Below are positions 35,423-42,373 of a stretch of 64,000 nucleotides of DNA, one piece after another (within the stretch, counting starts at the first letter, position 1; each line of letters begins with the position of its first letter). A program made the translations under genes and the position numbers. The notes under the pieces were generated by a model that saw only the letters and a list, made by a program, of their open reading frames with translations, was not told the origin of the DNA and did no database searches. The stretch is from CBDBLK01 sp965243145. GTDB taxonomy: Bacteria > Bdellovibrionota > Bacteriovoracia > Bacteriovoracales > Bacteriovoracaceae. The stretch is taken from assembly GCA_965243145.1 (NCBI GenBank), contig CBDEUB010000002.1, positions 2,780,512 to 2,844,511 on the forward strand. The letters are read 5' to 3'.

Positions 35423-36194
35423 AAATTTTACGGTAAAGTAGCTGAACTTCTCGCAACTGGAAAGTTTCCGCCCGCCTGGAGGGGGAGATGCCCAATTCTT
35501 CCAGCGCGGGGCCAATCCTATCTGCGGGGAGCAAATCCGACAGGACATTGCCCACTTGCTTGCGCCTGAAGCGAAAGAGTTGGCGCAAAAAATCCTGATA
35601 GGGGGCGAAGGGAGGCAGCGGCGTGGCCACTAATTCGCGCCGCCTGAAAAATAGTGCCGTACTTTCCACCCGGGGAGGGGGATGGAAAGCGCCGGGGGGA
35701 ACGCGGCACAGGCGTTCGACGGTAAAATAGGTCTGCGCCAGGGCCGCCAGCGAGTTCATGCCCCCCTGCCCTTCAATTTTTTTGGCCACTTCCCGCTGAA
35801 ACATGAGTGCCATAAAGGTGATGGAAGGGCACGCCAAAAACTTGGCCAGCAGGGGAGTGGCGGCATTGTAGGGCAAATTGGAGGCCAGGCCAATTTTTTG
35901 GCCGCTCCAACCCCAGTGCTCAAAATGCGCTTCCAGGTCAAACTCCAGGGCATCCTGTAGGTAGACGCAATCGCCGCCCACAATGGCCGTCAGGGCCTTT
36001 TCAAAGTGCCGGTCTTTTTCCACCACTTTGAGAGGGCACTCTCTTTGCACCAAATGGCGGGTGAGGTGTCCGCTGCCCGGGCCTATTTCCACGATCGCCT
36101 GGGCCTCGCCCAAACTCGCGCTCAGCTTGTTGAGCACGCTTTGGCCATGGAGAAAGTGCTGGCCCAGGTTTTTGTTGGGACGAAAGTCATTCAT
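35403..36194 (-). CDS. rsmA: 16S rRNA dimethyladenosine transferase RsmA (KsgA)
   Basis: SAM-dependent dimethylation of the two adenines in helix 45 of 16S rRNA. Motifs: NKNLGQHFLHGQSVLNKL, AIVEIGPGSGHLTRHLVQ (motif I), KIGLASNLPYNAATPLLAKF (NLPY catalytic motif) and a C-terminal recognition domain with RRKQVGNVLSDLL. I took ATG 36194, 8 bp inside the tsaD 3' end, because it gives the standard N-terminus; the longer frame to 36545 is tsaD read in another frame. Length 263 residues. Confidence 0.95.
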   Translation of the reverse strand: MNDFRPNKNLGQHFLHGQSVLNKLSASLGEAQAIVEIGPGSGHLTRHLVQRECPLKVVEKDRHFEKALTAIVGGDCVYLQDALEFDLEAHFEHWGWSGQKIGLASNLPYNAATPLLAKFLACPSITFMALMFQREVAKKIEGQGGMNSLAALAQTYFTVERLCRVPPGAFHPPPRVESTALFFRRRELVATPLPPFAPYQDFLRQLFRFRRKQVGNVLSDLLPADRIGPALEELGISPSRRAETFQLREVQLLYRKIYEYQNH

Positions 36195-37260
36195 GTGTGG
36201 CCCCCTTTGTTCGCCCCTTGCGGACAAACTTTCCTTGCGCGTCCAGCGAGAGGGCATCGGGAAAGTCCACCGCTTTGGCCTTCCGGGTGCGCCAGGCGTA
36301 GTTGGCCACCATGGCGGCGTTGTCGGTGCAGTATTGGGGGGGCACAAAGTGAACGCCGGGGAATTGTTCCCCCAATACTTCCCTGAGCCGGCGGTTACAG
36401 GCCACCCCTCCACCAACCACCAGGGGAATTTCATTGTGGCCACTGCGTCCTTGGGCCAAGGCGAGGGCGTGGGAGGCCTTGAGTGCCAGGGCGGAGACGA
36501 TCGCCTCCTGGTAACTGGCGCACAGGTCGCGTAAGACTTGGCCATTTTTGGCCGGCCGGCCGTGTTTTTGCAACCATGCCCGCAGGGATGTTTTCAGGCC
36601 GCTGAAGCTCAACCGGGCATCTTTGGAGTGTTGCAGCCCAATGGGGAAGGTGTAGCGCTGGCGATCTCCCAGTGTGGCCAATTGATCGATCTCTCGCCCC
36701 GCCGGATAGTCCAGTCCCATCAACTTTCCCCCCTTGTCGAAGGCCTCACCGGCGGCATCGTCGACAGTGCCGGCGAGAATTTCAAACTCCACACTGGAGT
36801 GGGCCAGGGCGAACAAACTGTGCCCACCACTGGCGATCAACCCCAAATAGGGGTAGGGAATGTCCTTCACCAAGTGTATGGCCTCGACATGGGCGTAGAG
36901 GTGATTGACCGGCACGATGGGGATTTGGTGCAAGAGAGAGAGGGTTTTGGCGGCGTTGAGTCCGGTGAGCAGGGGGCCTAGAAGGCCCGGGTGGGTAGTG
37001 ACTCCAATGGTGTCAACACGGCCAGGGCCAATCCCCGCCTCTGCAAAGGCCTGGCAAAGCAGGGGAACCAATTTGGCCAAGTGGTTGCGGGCGGCAATTT
37101 CGGGAACTACCCCGCCCCATTTTTTCAGGGCCGCCCCTTGGCCAAAGCTCGCCAGTGCCAAAACTTCAGGTCTGGTGTCTTCCCGCCCCTGCAGCAGTCC
37201 CACTGAAGTGTCGTCACAACTGGTTTCAATTCCCAGGATGATTTTTGGGGCCTTGTCCAC
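36187..37260 (-). CDS. tsaD: tRNA N6-adenosine threonylcarbamoyltransferase TsaD
   Basis: Catalytic subunit for t6A37 synthesis on ANN-decoding tRNAs. Motifs: ILGIETSCDDTSVGLL, GGVVPEIAARNHLAKLVPLL (metal-binding H), PVNHLYAHVEAIHL (HxxxH), LIASGGHSLFAL, DDAAGEAFDKGGKLMGL and VVGGGVACNRRLRE. The GTG at 37260 has GGGGA four bases upstream; TTG 37278 is the alternative. It overlaps rsmA by 8 bp. Confidence 0.95.
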   Translation of the reverse strand: MDKAPKIILGIETSCDDTSVGLLQGREDTRPEVLALASFGQGAALKKWGGVVPEIAARNHLAKLVPLLCQAFAEAGIGPGRVDTIGVTTHPGLLGPLLTGLNAAKTLSLLHQIPIVPVNHLYAHVEAIHLVKDIPYPYLGLIASGGHSLFALAHSSVEFEILAGTVDDAAGEAFDKGGKLMGLDYPAGREIDQLATLGDRQRYTFPIGLQHSKDARLSFSGLKTSLRAWLQKHGRPAKNGQVLRDLCASYQEAIVSALALKASHALALAQGRSGHNEIPLVVGGGVACNRRLREVLGEQFPGVHFVPPQYCTDNAAMVANYAWRTRKAKAVDFPDALSLDAQGKFVRKGRTKGATHE

Positions 37261-37299
37261 GCTTTCCCCACAAGACAAAGTTTATGAGGGAAGTCCTAC

Positions 37300-39231
37300 C
37301 TAGCGGCGGATGCGAAAGGCAAGCATTTTTGTGGCCTCTAGTCCATTGCTCCCCAGTTTGGCGGAAATTTTAATCAGGTAATTCCCCCGCGCCAGAAAAC
37401 TGGGAACCAACTGGAGTTGGTATCCGCGTCCTTCCACATAGGAGAGGGAATCATTGAGCGCCATCAGTGTTTCTCCATCACTGCCGAGCAAATCCACTTG
37501 GATTTTTACATCAGTTTGAGTGGGGTGGAGGCCAAAGCGCACCAGCAAGTGGTCGTTGCGGTAGAAGTGGGGGGCAGTGGCCGGGGAAACTTCCCAGTCG
37601 GCGGCCAGTTTTTTGAGTTCAAAGGCGTTGCGGCCGCGCACGAAAAAGGGCGTGCTCAGGGGCAGTTTTAAACTTTTGAAATCGGGGACATCAACTTCCT
37701 CGCGGTTGCGGTCGATGATTTTGCCATTTTCGTCCTCCACCCACACTTGTAGTTTTATAGTTCCCGGCGAGACATTGAACTGGGTAGAGGGCAGGGGGGC
37801 GCGCGAAACATAATCGTCAAAATAAGTGATGCCGGTCTTCTCGTCGGTGGCAGTGACATGCAGGCGCGAGGGCCGGTGTCTTTCCCCTGGCCATTCGGGA
37901 TTGGGTTCCCACGCAAAGCGGATTTGCCCTTCGTCACGATCCTCTCTACTAGAGGGAAAAATTCCCATCCAGGTGCGCACGATCAATTGTTTGACCAGCT
38001 TGCGCGACAAACTTTCCATGGCGTTGGTAACAATCTGGGGCAAGTTCTTTTTTTGTTTCGTCGTCTGTTGCCGGCGCAGGTCGTCCGCGGTGGCGGCCCA
38101 ATAACCCTTGCGGGCGCGCACTTTCAGTCCGGGGCGTTTGACTTTGACTTCGACCTGGTGAAACTTTCCGTCGGAAGGGGCGTCGGAATTGTAGCTCAGC
38201 AAATAGTAGTCGCCGTGTTCGTCCAGGATTTGTTGCAGTCCGGAGCGCGCACCGGCCCCGATCAAGGTTCGGCCCTCGGTATTTGCTGCCAATTGGCGCA
38301 AAGTATTTTGAGAATTGCGGGTGACCTGCCGTTCAACTCCGGATATGTTGCCCCCCAGGCCGTTGGGATCGAGGGGGTAAATGGAAGTGTTCGCTTGGCC
38401 CGCTGCTTTAGTCACTCGGTTCACTCGATTGATCAGTTCGCCCTCCCGAAAAAATGAACGGGTCTCCTCGTGGGAGTTGCGCTGTTCGTCGTGCATGTGC
38501 AGGCCGCCAAACCCGCTGTGGGGGTCTACGGTGTCTGGGGATTGGTGGCGCAAGTGGGGGGGGACATAGTTGGTGTATCCTTCGCTCACCAGCAGCACCG
38601 ACTTGTGCACTTCTGGCCTGTTGCCCAGTTTGATCATCAGGGCGTTTAAGGCGGAGAGGGAGACTTCGTTGCGGATTTGCTCGATGTATTCCAGGGGATA
38701 GTGATTGTATCGGCCCTCAAAACTGTTGCGGATGTCGTAGCGGAAGCGGGTTCCTTGAAAGGTTTGGATCGCCCTCTGGACGGCGCGGTGGTTGTGGGTG
38801 AAGACAACCGCTTCTAAGGGAGTGAGCGGGAACATAATGCCCACCAGGTCGGTGGGCCGCAATTGATCGATAAAGTCGATCAGCAGATTTTGGATGCGCC
38901 AACTATGGCCCAATTGCACATGGTAGTCGTCGAAGAAAATGACAAAGGCCCGCGCTTCGGGATCACTGCCGGAAGTGCGGATAAACTGAACCGACTGGAG
39001 TTCTTGCTCCACTTCGTCTTCGTAAATTTCAAAGTCTTGCAGATTCAAGTCGGGCACCGCATTTCCGGCGGCATCGGTGACGAAGGCATCGATGCGGACT
39101 GAATTGATCCCCCCTCGGAAGGTCGCCGCAGGGGTGGATTCCTCGCCGTTGGCCCCTACGGAAAGAATGGCGAGAAGCGGAAGGAAATACCAGATGCTAA
39201 GAATCTTAAATAACGCATTGCACATAGTCAA
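37300..39231 (-). CDS. Secreted VWFA-related protein (acidobacterial-type VWFA domain)
   Basis: Signal peptide near the N-terminus (FKILSIWYFLPLLAILSVGANG), then a Big/CNA-like beta segment with VTDAAGNAVPDLNLQDFEIYED and EQELQSVQF, then a von Willebrand A domain: AFVIFFDDYHVQLG replaces the usual DxSxS, and KSVLLVSEGYTNYVPP follows. DEHGDYYLLSYNSDAP and VKVKRPGLKVRARKGYWAAT are hallmarks of the TIGR03436 'VWFA-related acidobacterial' family. The remaining ~250 residues are beta-rich. Function unknown; probably adhesion or protein binding in the envelope. The usual family MIDAS serine pattern is altered (DDYH). Confidence 0.8.
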   Translation of the reverse strand: MTMCNALFKILSIWYFLPLLAILSVGANGEESTPAATFRGGINSVRIDAFVTDAAGNAVPDLNLQDFEIYEDEVEQELQSVQFIRTSGSDPEARAFVIFFDDYHVQLGHSWRIQNLLIDFIDQLRPTDLVGIMFPLTPLEAVVFTHNHRAVQRAIQTFQGTRFRYDIRNSFEGRYNHYPLEYIEQIRNEVSLSALNALMIKLGNRPEVHKSVLLVSEGYTNYVPPHLRHQSPDTVDPHSGFGGLHMHDEQRNSHEETRSFFREGELINRVNRVTKAAGQANTSIYPLDPNGLGGNISGVERQVTRNSQNTLRQLAANTEGRTLIGAGARSGLQQILDEHGDYYLLSYNSDAPSDGKFHQVEVKVKRPGLKVRARKGYWAATADDLRRQQTTKQKKNLPQIVTNAMESLSRKLVKQLIVRTWMGIFPSSREDRDEGQIRFAWEPNPEWPGERHRPSRLHVTATDEKTGITYFDDYVSRAPLPSTQFNVSPGTIKLQVWVEDENGKIIDRNREEVDVPDFKSLKLPLSTPFFVRGRNAFELKKLAADWEVSPATAPHFYRNDHLLVRFGLHPTQTDVKIQVDLLGSDGETLMALNDSLSYVEGRGYQLQLVPSFLARGNYLIKISAKLGSNGLEATKMLAFRIRR

Positions 39232-39301
39232 ATTCTCCTCGGTGGAGACGGGATAGGGGATAGTGTACTCCCAGAGTTTTCAAATTAGCAAATGGATTTT
39301 T

Positions 39302-40099
39302 TTAAAGTTTTTTGAGTAGCTTTTTGGCCTCTCTGGCCTGGGGGGATTTGGGGTGTCGTTCGGTCAGTTCCTGTAAAGTTTGTTTGGCCTTGACGCTTTC
39401 TTCGAGCCGCATAAAGGCCTTGGCCATAAACAGCAGGCCGCGCTTGTTGTAGGAACTTTTGGGGTAGCGGGTAAAGAGCCGCCCGAAGTGCACGATGGCC
39501 TCGTCATTGTCCTTATTGCTGTAGGCAATCATGCCCAAATTGTGCAGAGTGCGGGTCTTCTGGGCGTACTTGAGGTATTTACTCTTGATTAGCGAGGCGA
39601 ATTGTTGTTTGGCGGTTTTGTACTTTCCCGCCTTGTAGTTGGCCACTGCCCGCTGGTACAGGGAATTGGTGCCCGATCGGGAGGAGGTGGCGGTTCCGGG
39701 GGAGAGGGATTGTAAAGTGCGCAGTACATCCTTGAGGTAGCGTTCCTGACTGCGGGATTTCTTTTCCAGCGCGGAGAGTTTTTTTTGTATGCCGGCGCTG
39801 GTGCTCTCCAGCAGGGCGACTTTTTCTTGCAGGGATTGGATTTGGCCCTCGGCCTTTTGGGCAATTTGATGGTCGCCTTCTTCCACCTGGCCAGAGACAT
39901 GGCCCAGGCGCTCCTCCAGGGCCTGAATGCGGGATGCCGCACTGGATTGCAGTTTTTGCCCGTCGCGCATTTGCACCGCCAAACTGGCCAGCAATTGTTC
40001 CCGCTCGATGTCTCCGCGGGTTTTGCAGGCGTTCAGCGCGGCCGCCAGGGCCAGGGCGAGCGCGAAGGAGAAGGGGGAGGGGAGGCAGAGGCGTTTCAT
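39302..40099 (-). CDS. CpoB/YbgF-like coiled-coil TPR lipoprotein
   Basis: Signal peptide with a lipobox (LAAALNACK, Cys at ~25) makes it a lipoprotein. A coiled coil (LEERLGHVSGQVEEGDHQIA to LSALEKKSRSQERYL) is followed by a C-terminal TPR-like domain: LYQRAVANYKAGKYKTAKQQF, HNLGMIAYSNKDNDEAIVHF and GLLFMAKAFMRLEESVKAKQ. This is the CpoB/YbgF layout, which in other bacteria coordinates outer-membrane constriction with peptidoglycan synthesis alongside Tol-Pal. It lies directly downstream of a DUF4398 lipoprotein and pal, supporting the assignment. Start overlaps the stop of the DUF4398 gene. Confidence 0.82.
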   Translation of the reverse strand: MKRLCLPSPFSFALALALAAALNACKTRGDIEREQLLASLAVQMRDGQKLQSSAASRIQALEERLGHVSGQVEEGDHQIAQKAEGQIQSLQEKVALLESTSAGIQKKLSALEKKSRSQERYLKDVLRTLQSLSPGTATSSRSGTNSLYQRAVANYKAGKYKTAKQQFASLIKSKYLKYAQKTRTLHNLGMIAYSNKDNDEAIVHFGRLFTRYPKSSYNKRGLLFMAKAFMRLEESVKAKQTLQELTERHPKSPQAREAKKLLKKL

Positions 40100-40398
40100 T
40101 GCAGGTTGTCCAACGCCTTCTTGCGAACGGCGATAAACTCCGCCCTCTCGGCAAATTGCCGGGAGAGCAGAGCGTATTGCTTGGCCTTGTTGAAGAACTT
40201 TTGGCGGTAAGTCGTCTTGGCCTTCAAGTAGTAAAATTCGGCCCTGCGGAAAAATTCGGGGGCCAGTCCTTGGGCATTCGCCTGCCTGGCGGCCATATAG
40301 GCAGTCTGGGCCATGACCATCTCCAGCTTAGGCCGGGTGGTGGCCAGGCCACAGGCCGCCAACAACAGGCCCCCAATTGCAAGGCCAAAAATTTTCAT
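40096..40398 (-). CDS. DUF4398-like small lipoprotein
   Basis: 100 residues; lipobox LLLAACG (Cys 16) after a short signal peptide. The mature helix-rich part, MAQTAYMAARQANAQGLAPE then FFRRAEFYYLKAKTTYRQ, matches DUF4398 proteins, which usually sit next to OmpA/Pal-family genes. It lies between pal (2 bp upstream) and the CpoB-like gene (4-bp overlap). Confidence 0.8.
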   Translation of the reverse strand: MKIFGLAIGGLLLAACGLATTRPKLEMVMAQTAYMAARQANAQGLAPEFFRRAEFYYLKAKTTYRQKFFNKAKQYALLSRQFAERAEFIAVRKKALDNLQ

Positions 40399-40400
40399 TC

Positions 40401-40895
40401 CTACTTCGCCGTGATGACAAAGTTGGCCCTTCTATTGCGGCCCCAAGACTCCTCGTCGTGTCCGAAGGCGATGTGCCTCTCCTTGCCGTAGGAGATGGTG
40501 CTAATCCGACTGCTGTCGATACCCAGGGAAACCAAGTGATCCCTGACCGACTGGGCGCGTCTCTCTCCCAGAGCGATATTGTACTGAACACCGCCCCTTT
40601 CGTCGCAGTGGCCTTCCAATTGAATTGCCACCGAGGGGTTGTTTTGCAAGAAATCGGCATTGCCTTGCAAAATGTCCAGGGCGGTGGCACTCAGGGCCGC
40701 CGAGTTGAAATCAAAGTTGACGGTTCTGAGTTCCCCCGCCGAACTTGAGTCGGAATCGCCGTTGACATCAAATCCCCCGTCCGTACTCATGGGGGAATCG
40801 TCCATCATGTTGGCGGTGTTGGAGCGCGAACAACTGGAAAGGCCGAGAACTAGGCCCAGTCCCAAAATGGTGGCAAAAACATTAAACTTGTGCAT
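40401..40895 (-). CDS. pal: Peptidoglycan-associated lipoprotein Pal (OmpA-family)
   Basis: A lipoprotein: MHKFNVFATILGLGLVLGLS followed by SCSRS, with Cys at 22 as the lipidation site. The OmpA-like domain has VNFDFNSAALSATALDILQG, VAIQLEGHCDERGGVQYNIA (the HCDERG peptidoglycan-binding motif), LGERRAQSVRDHLVSLGI and GRNRRANFVI. AAGGAG precedes the ATG at 40895. Pal anchors the outer membrane to peptidoglycan and recruits TolB; tolQRAB are not in the window. First gene of a three-lipoprotein operon. Confidence 0.93.
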   Translation of the reverse strand: MHKFNVFATILGLGLVLGLSSCSRSNTANMMDDSPMSTDGGFDVNGDSDSSSAGELRTVNFDFNSAALSATALDILQGNADFLQNNPSVAIQLEGHCDERGGVQYNIALGERRAQSVRDHLVSLGIDSSRISTISYGKERHIAFGHDEESWGRNRRANFVITAK

Positions 40896-41283
40896 GGTAG
40901 TGACTCCTTTTTTGTTTGCCCACAAAACGACAAGTTTTGGCCAAAGTGGTGGCAAACGCGCTCCCTGGCGGGAATGCGCAGGCCCAAACTCCACTCTTCA
41001 AATTCATTATCGTAATCTTTTAAATGAATATAAAGTTAAAATCGCGCAATGGGGCAAAAAAATTACATGAGGAGTAAAAAAAGAATAAAAATCTCGGTTT
41101 AATTCTCTTTTTCTTGATTAAAATAGTTCAAATTGGTTGCCTCAATTTTTTACCACCGAGGCACTCCTTTTTACAAATTTGATTTTACGGGCCTCTCTTA
41201 TTTCAAGGGGTTGGCCCTCCCGTTTTGAGTCTGCCCTTGCCCCTCTAGGCGCAAGTCCAAAAAATCAAACCGGAGAACTACCA
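40896..41283. other. Gene-free stretch between pal and an Rpn-type gene
   Basis: 388 bp, AT-rich in its centre (about 41020-41130), probably holding divergent promoters for pal (minus) and the Rpn-type gene (plus). I see no RNA gene or repeat in it. CCGGAGAACTACC just before 41284 is the ribosome site of the next gene. Confidence 0.5.
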
Positions 41284-42210
41284 ATGCATGGCCCCTTCGT
41301 GTCCCTCACCAACGACTTCGCTTTCAAAATCTTTTTTAAAAGCGAGGAAAATCGCCCCTTGCTCAACGCCCTCTTAAACGACTTCTTGCCCCTCCCTCCA
41401 GGGGCCAAAATCACTGAAACTCAAATTTTCGATCCCGAACTCCTGCCCGAAGACACCTCCAAAAAGCGCGGCATCCTCGACCTCAAAGCAAAGTTTGTCC
41501 AAACTCTTTCTTCTGGCCGCCGGTACCATGAAACAATCAATGTGGAAATGCAAACTACCTCTCAGGATTATCTGCCCGAACGACTGGCCTTTTACGCCAG
41601 CAAACTCTACTGCGGGCAACTCCAAAAGGGCGAAAGTTTCAGAAAACTTGGCCGCGTCTACTCTTTGGCATTTACTACATTCAATATGCCCCAATTTGAA
41701 CAATCGAAATCCTACTACCACCACTGCGATATTCGGGACAGACAGGCCCCTTGGGCCACTTTTACCCGGGCACTCAATTTTATCGTGGTCGAACTGGAAA
41801 AATTTCCACGGCCGTTGGAGCAACTCCTTGATTCCAAGGAGAATTGGTGCTACCTTTTGAAGGAATCTGGCCGCATCGGCAAACGCCAGAGCGAGGCGCT
41901 GGCATCCCGAGGGGAGATTATGTCTAAAGCAGTTAAAAGTTTGTGGAATCTCTCGCAGGACGAAGTTATGCGCGAGATTATGGAAGCGGAGGAGAATCAA
42001 CGCCGGGATCAACTCACCCGCGAGGAATTTGCCTGGGAACGGGGCGAACAGTCGGGGCGTAAAAAAGGACTAGAAAAAGGTCGCCAAGAAGGCATAGAGA
42101 AAGGCCGCATAGAAATCGCCCGCAATCTTCTCGCCGAAGGGACAGACCCCAAATTTGTGGCCAAAACTACTGGCCTATCCCTCGCCGAGATTGAAAAACT
42201 CAAGACTTGA
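41284..42210 (+). CDS. Rpn/YhgA-like PD-(D/E)XK nuclease family protein (copy 2)
   Basis: Begins MHGPFVSLTNDFAFKIFFKS; GILDLKAKFVQ and ETINVEMQTTSQDYLPERLA give the D-x(n)-ExQ core of the PD-(D/E)XK family transposase/Rpn group. GRKKGLEKGRQEGIEKGR is a charged repeat, then the family tail IARNLLAEGTDPKFVAKTTG. CGGAGA before the ATG supports this start over a longer open frame to 41137. It differs from copy 1 in the N-terminal domain (closer to copy 3) but shares the tail. Probably intact; possible endonuclease. Located just before the metalloprotease-barrel gene, with no obvious functional tie. Confidence 0.8.
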   Translation: MHGPFVSLTNDFAFKIFFKSEENRPLLNALLNDFLPLPPGAKITETQIFDPELLPEDTSKKRGILDLKAKFVQTLSSGRRYHETINVEMQTTSQDYLPERLAFYASKLYCGQLQKGESFRKLGRVYSLAFTTFNMPQFEQSKSYYHHCDIRDRQAPWATFTRALNFIVVELEKFPRPLEQLLDSKENWCYLLKESGRIGKRQSEALASRGEIMSKAVKSLWNLSQDEVMREIMEAEENQRRDQLTREEFAWERGEQSGRKKGLEKGRQEGIEKGRIEIARNLLAEGTDPKFVAKTTGLSLAEIEKLKT

Positions 42211-42373
42211 AATGTGAGCAGTTCTTCCTCGATTTTGTTCCCAGGGCGTTTTAAATTCCAACGCCTGCAAGGCCTAAAGAAGAGAGGGGGCCCCTCATTC
42301 TAGGAGTGTCCTGTCGAATTGGGGCCAAAAAAGCGGCGTAGAGAACCTTTTTATAAAATAGGGGGAGCAAAAC

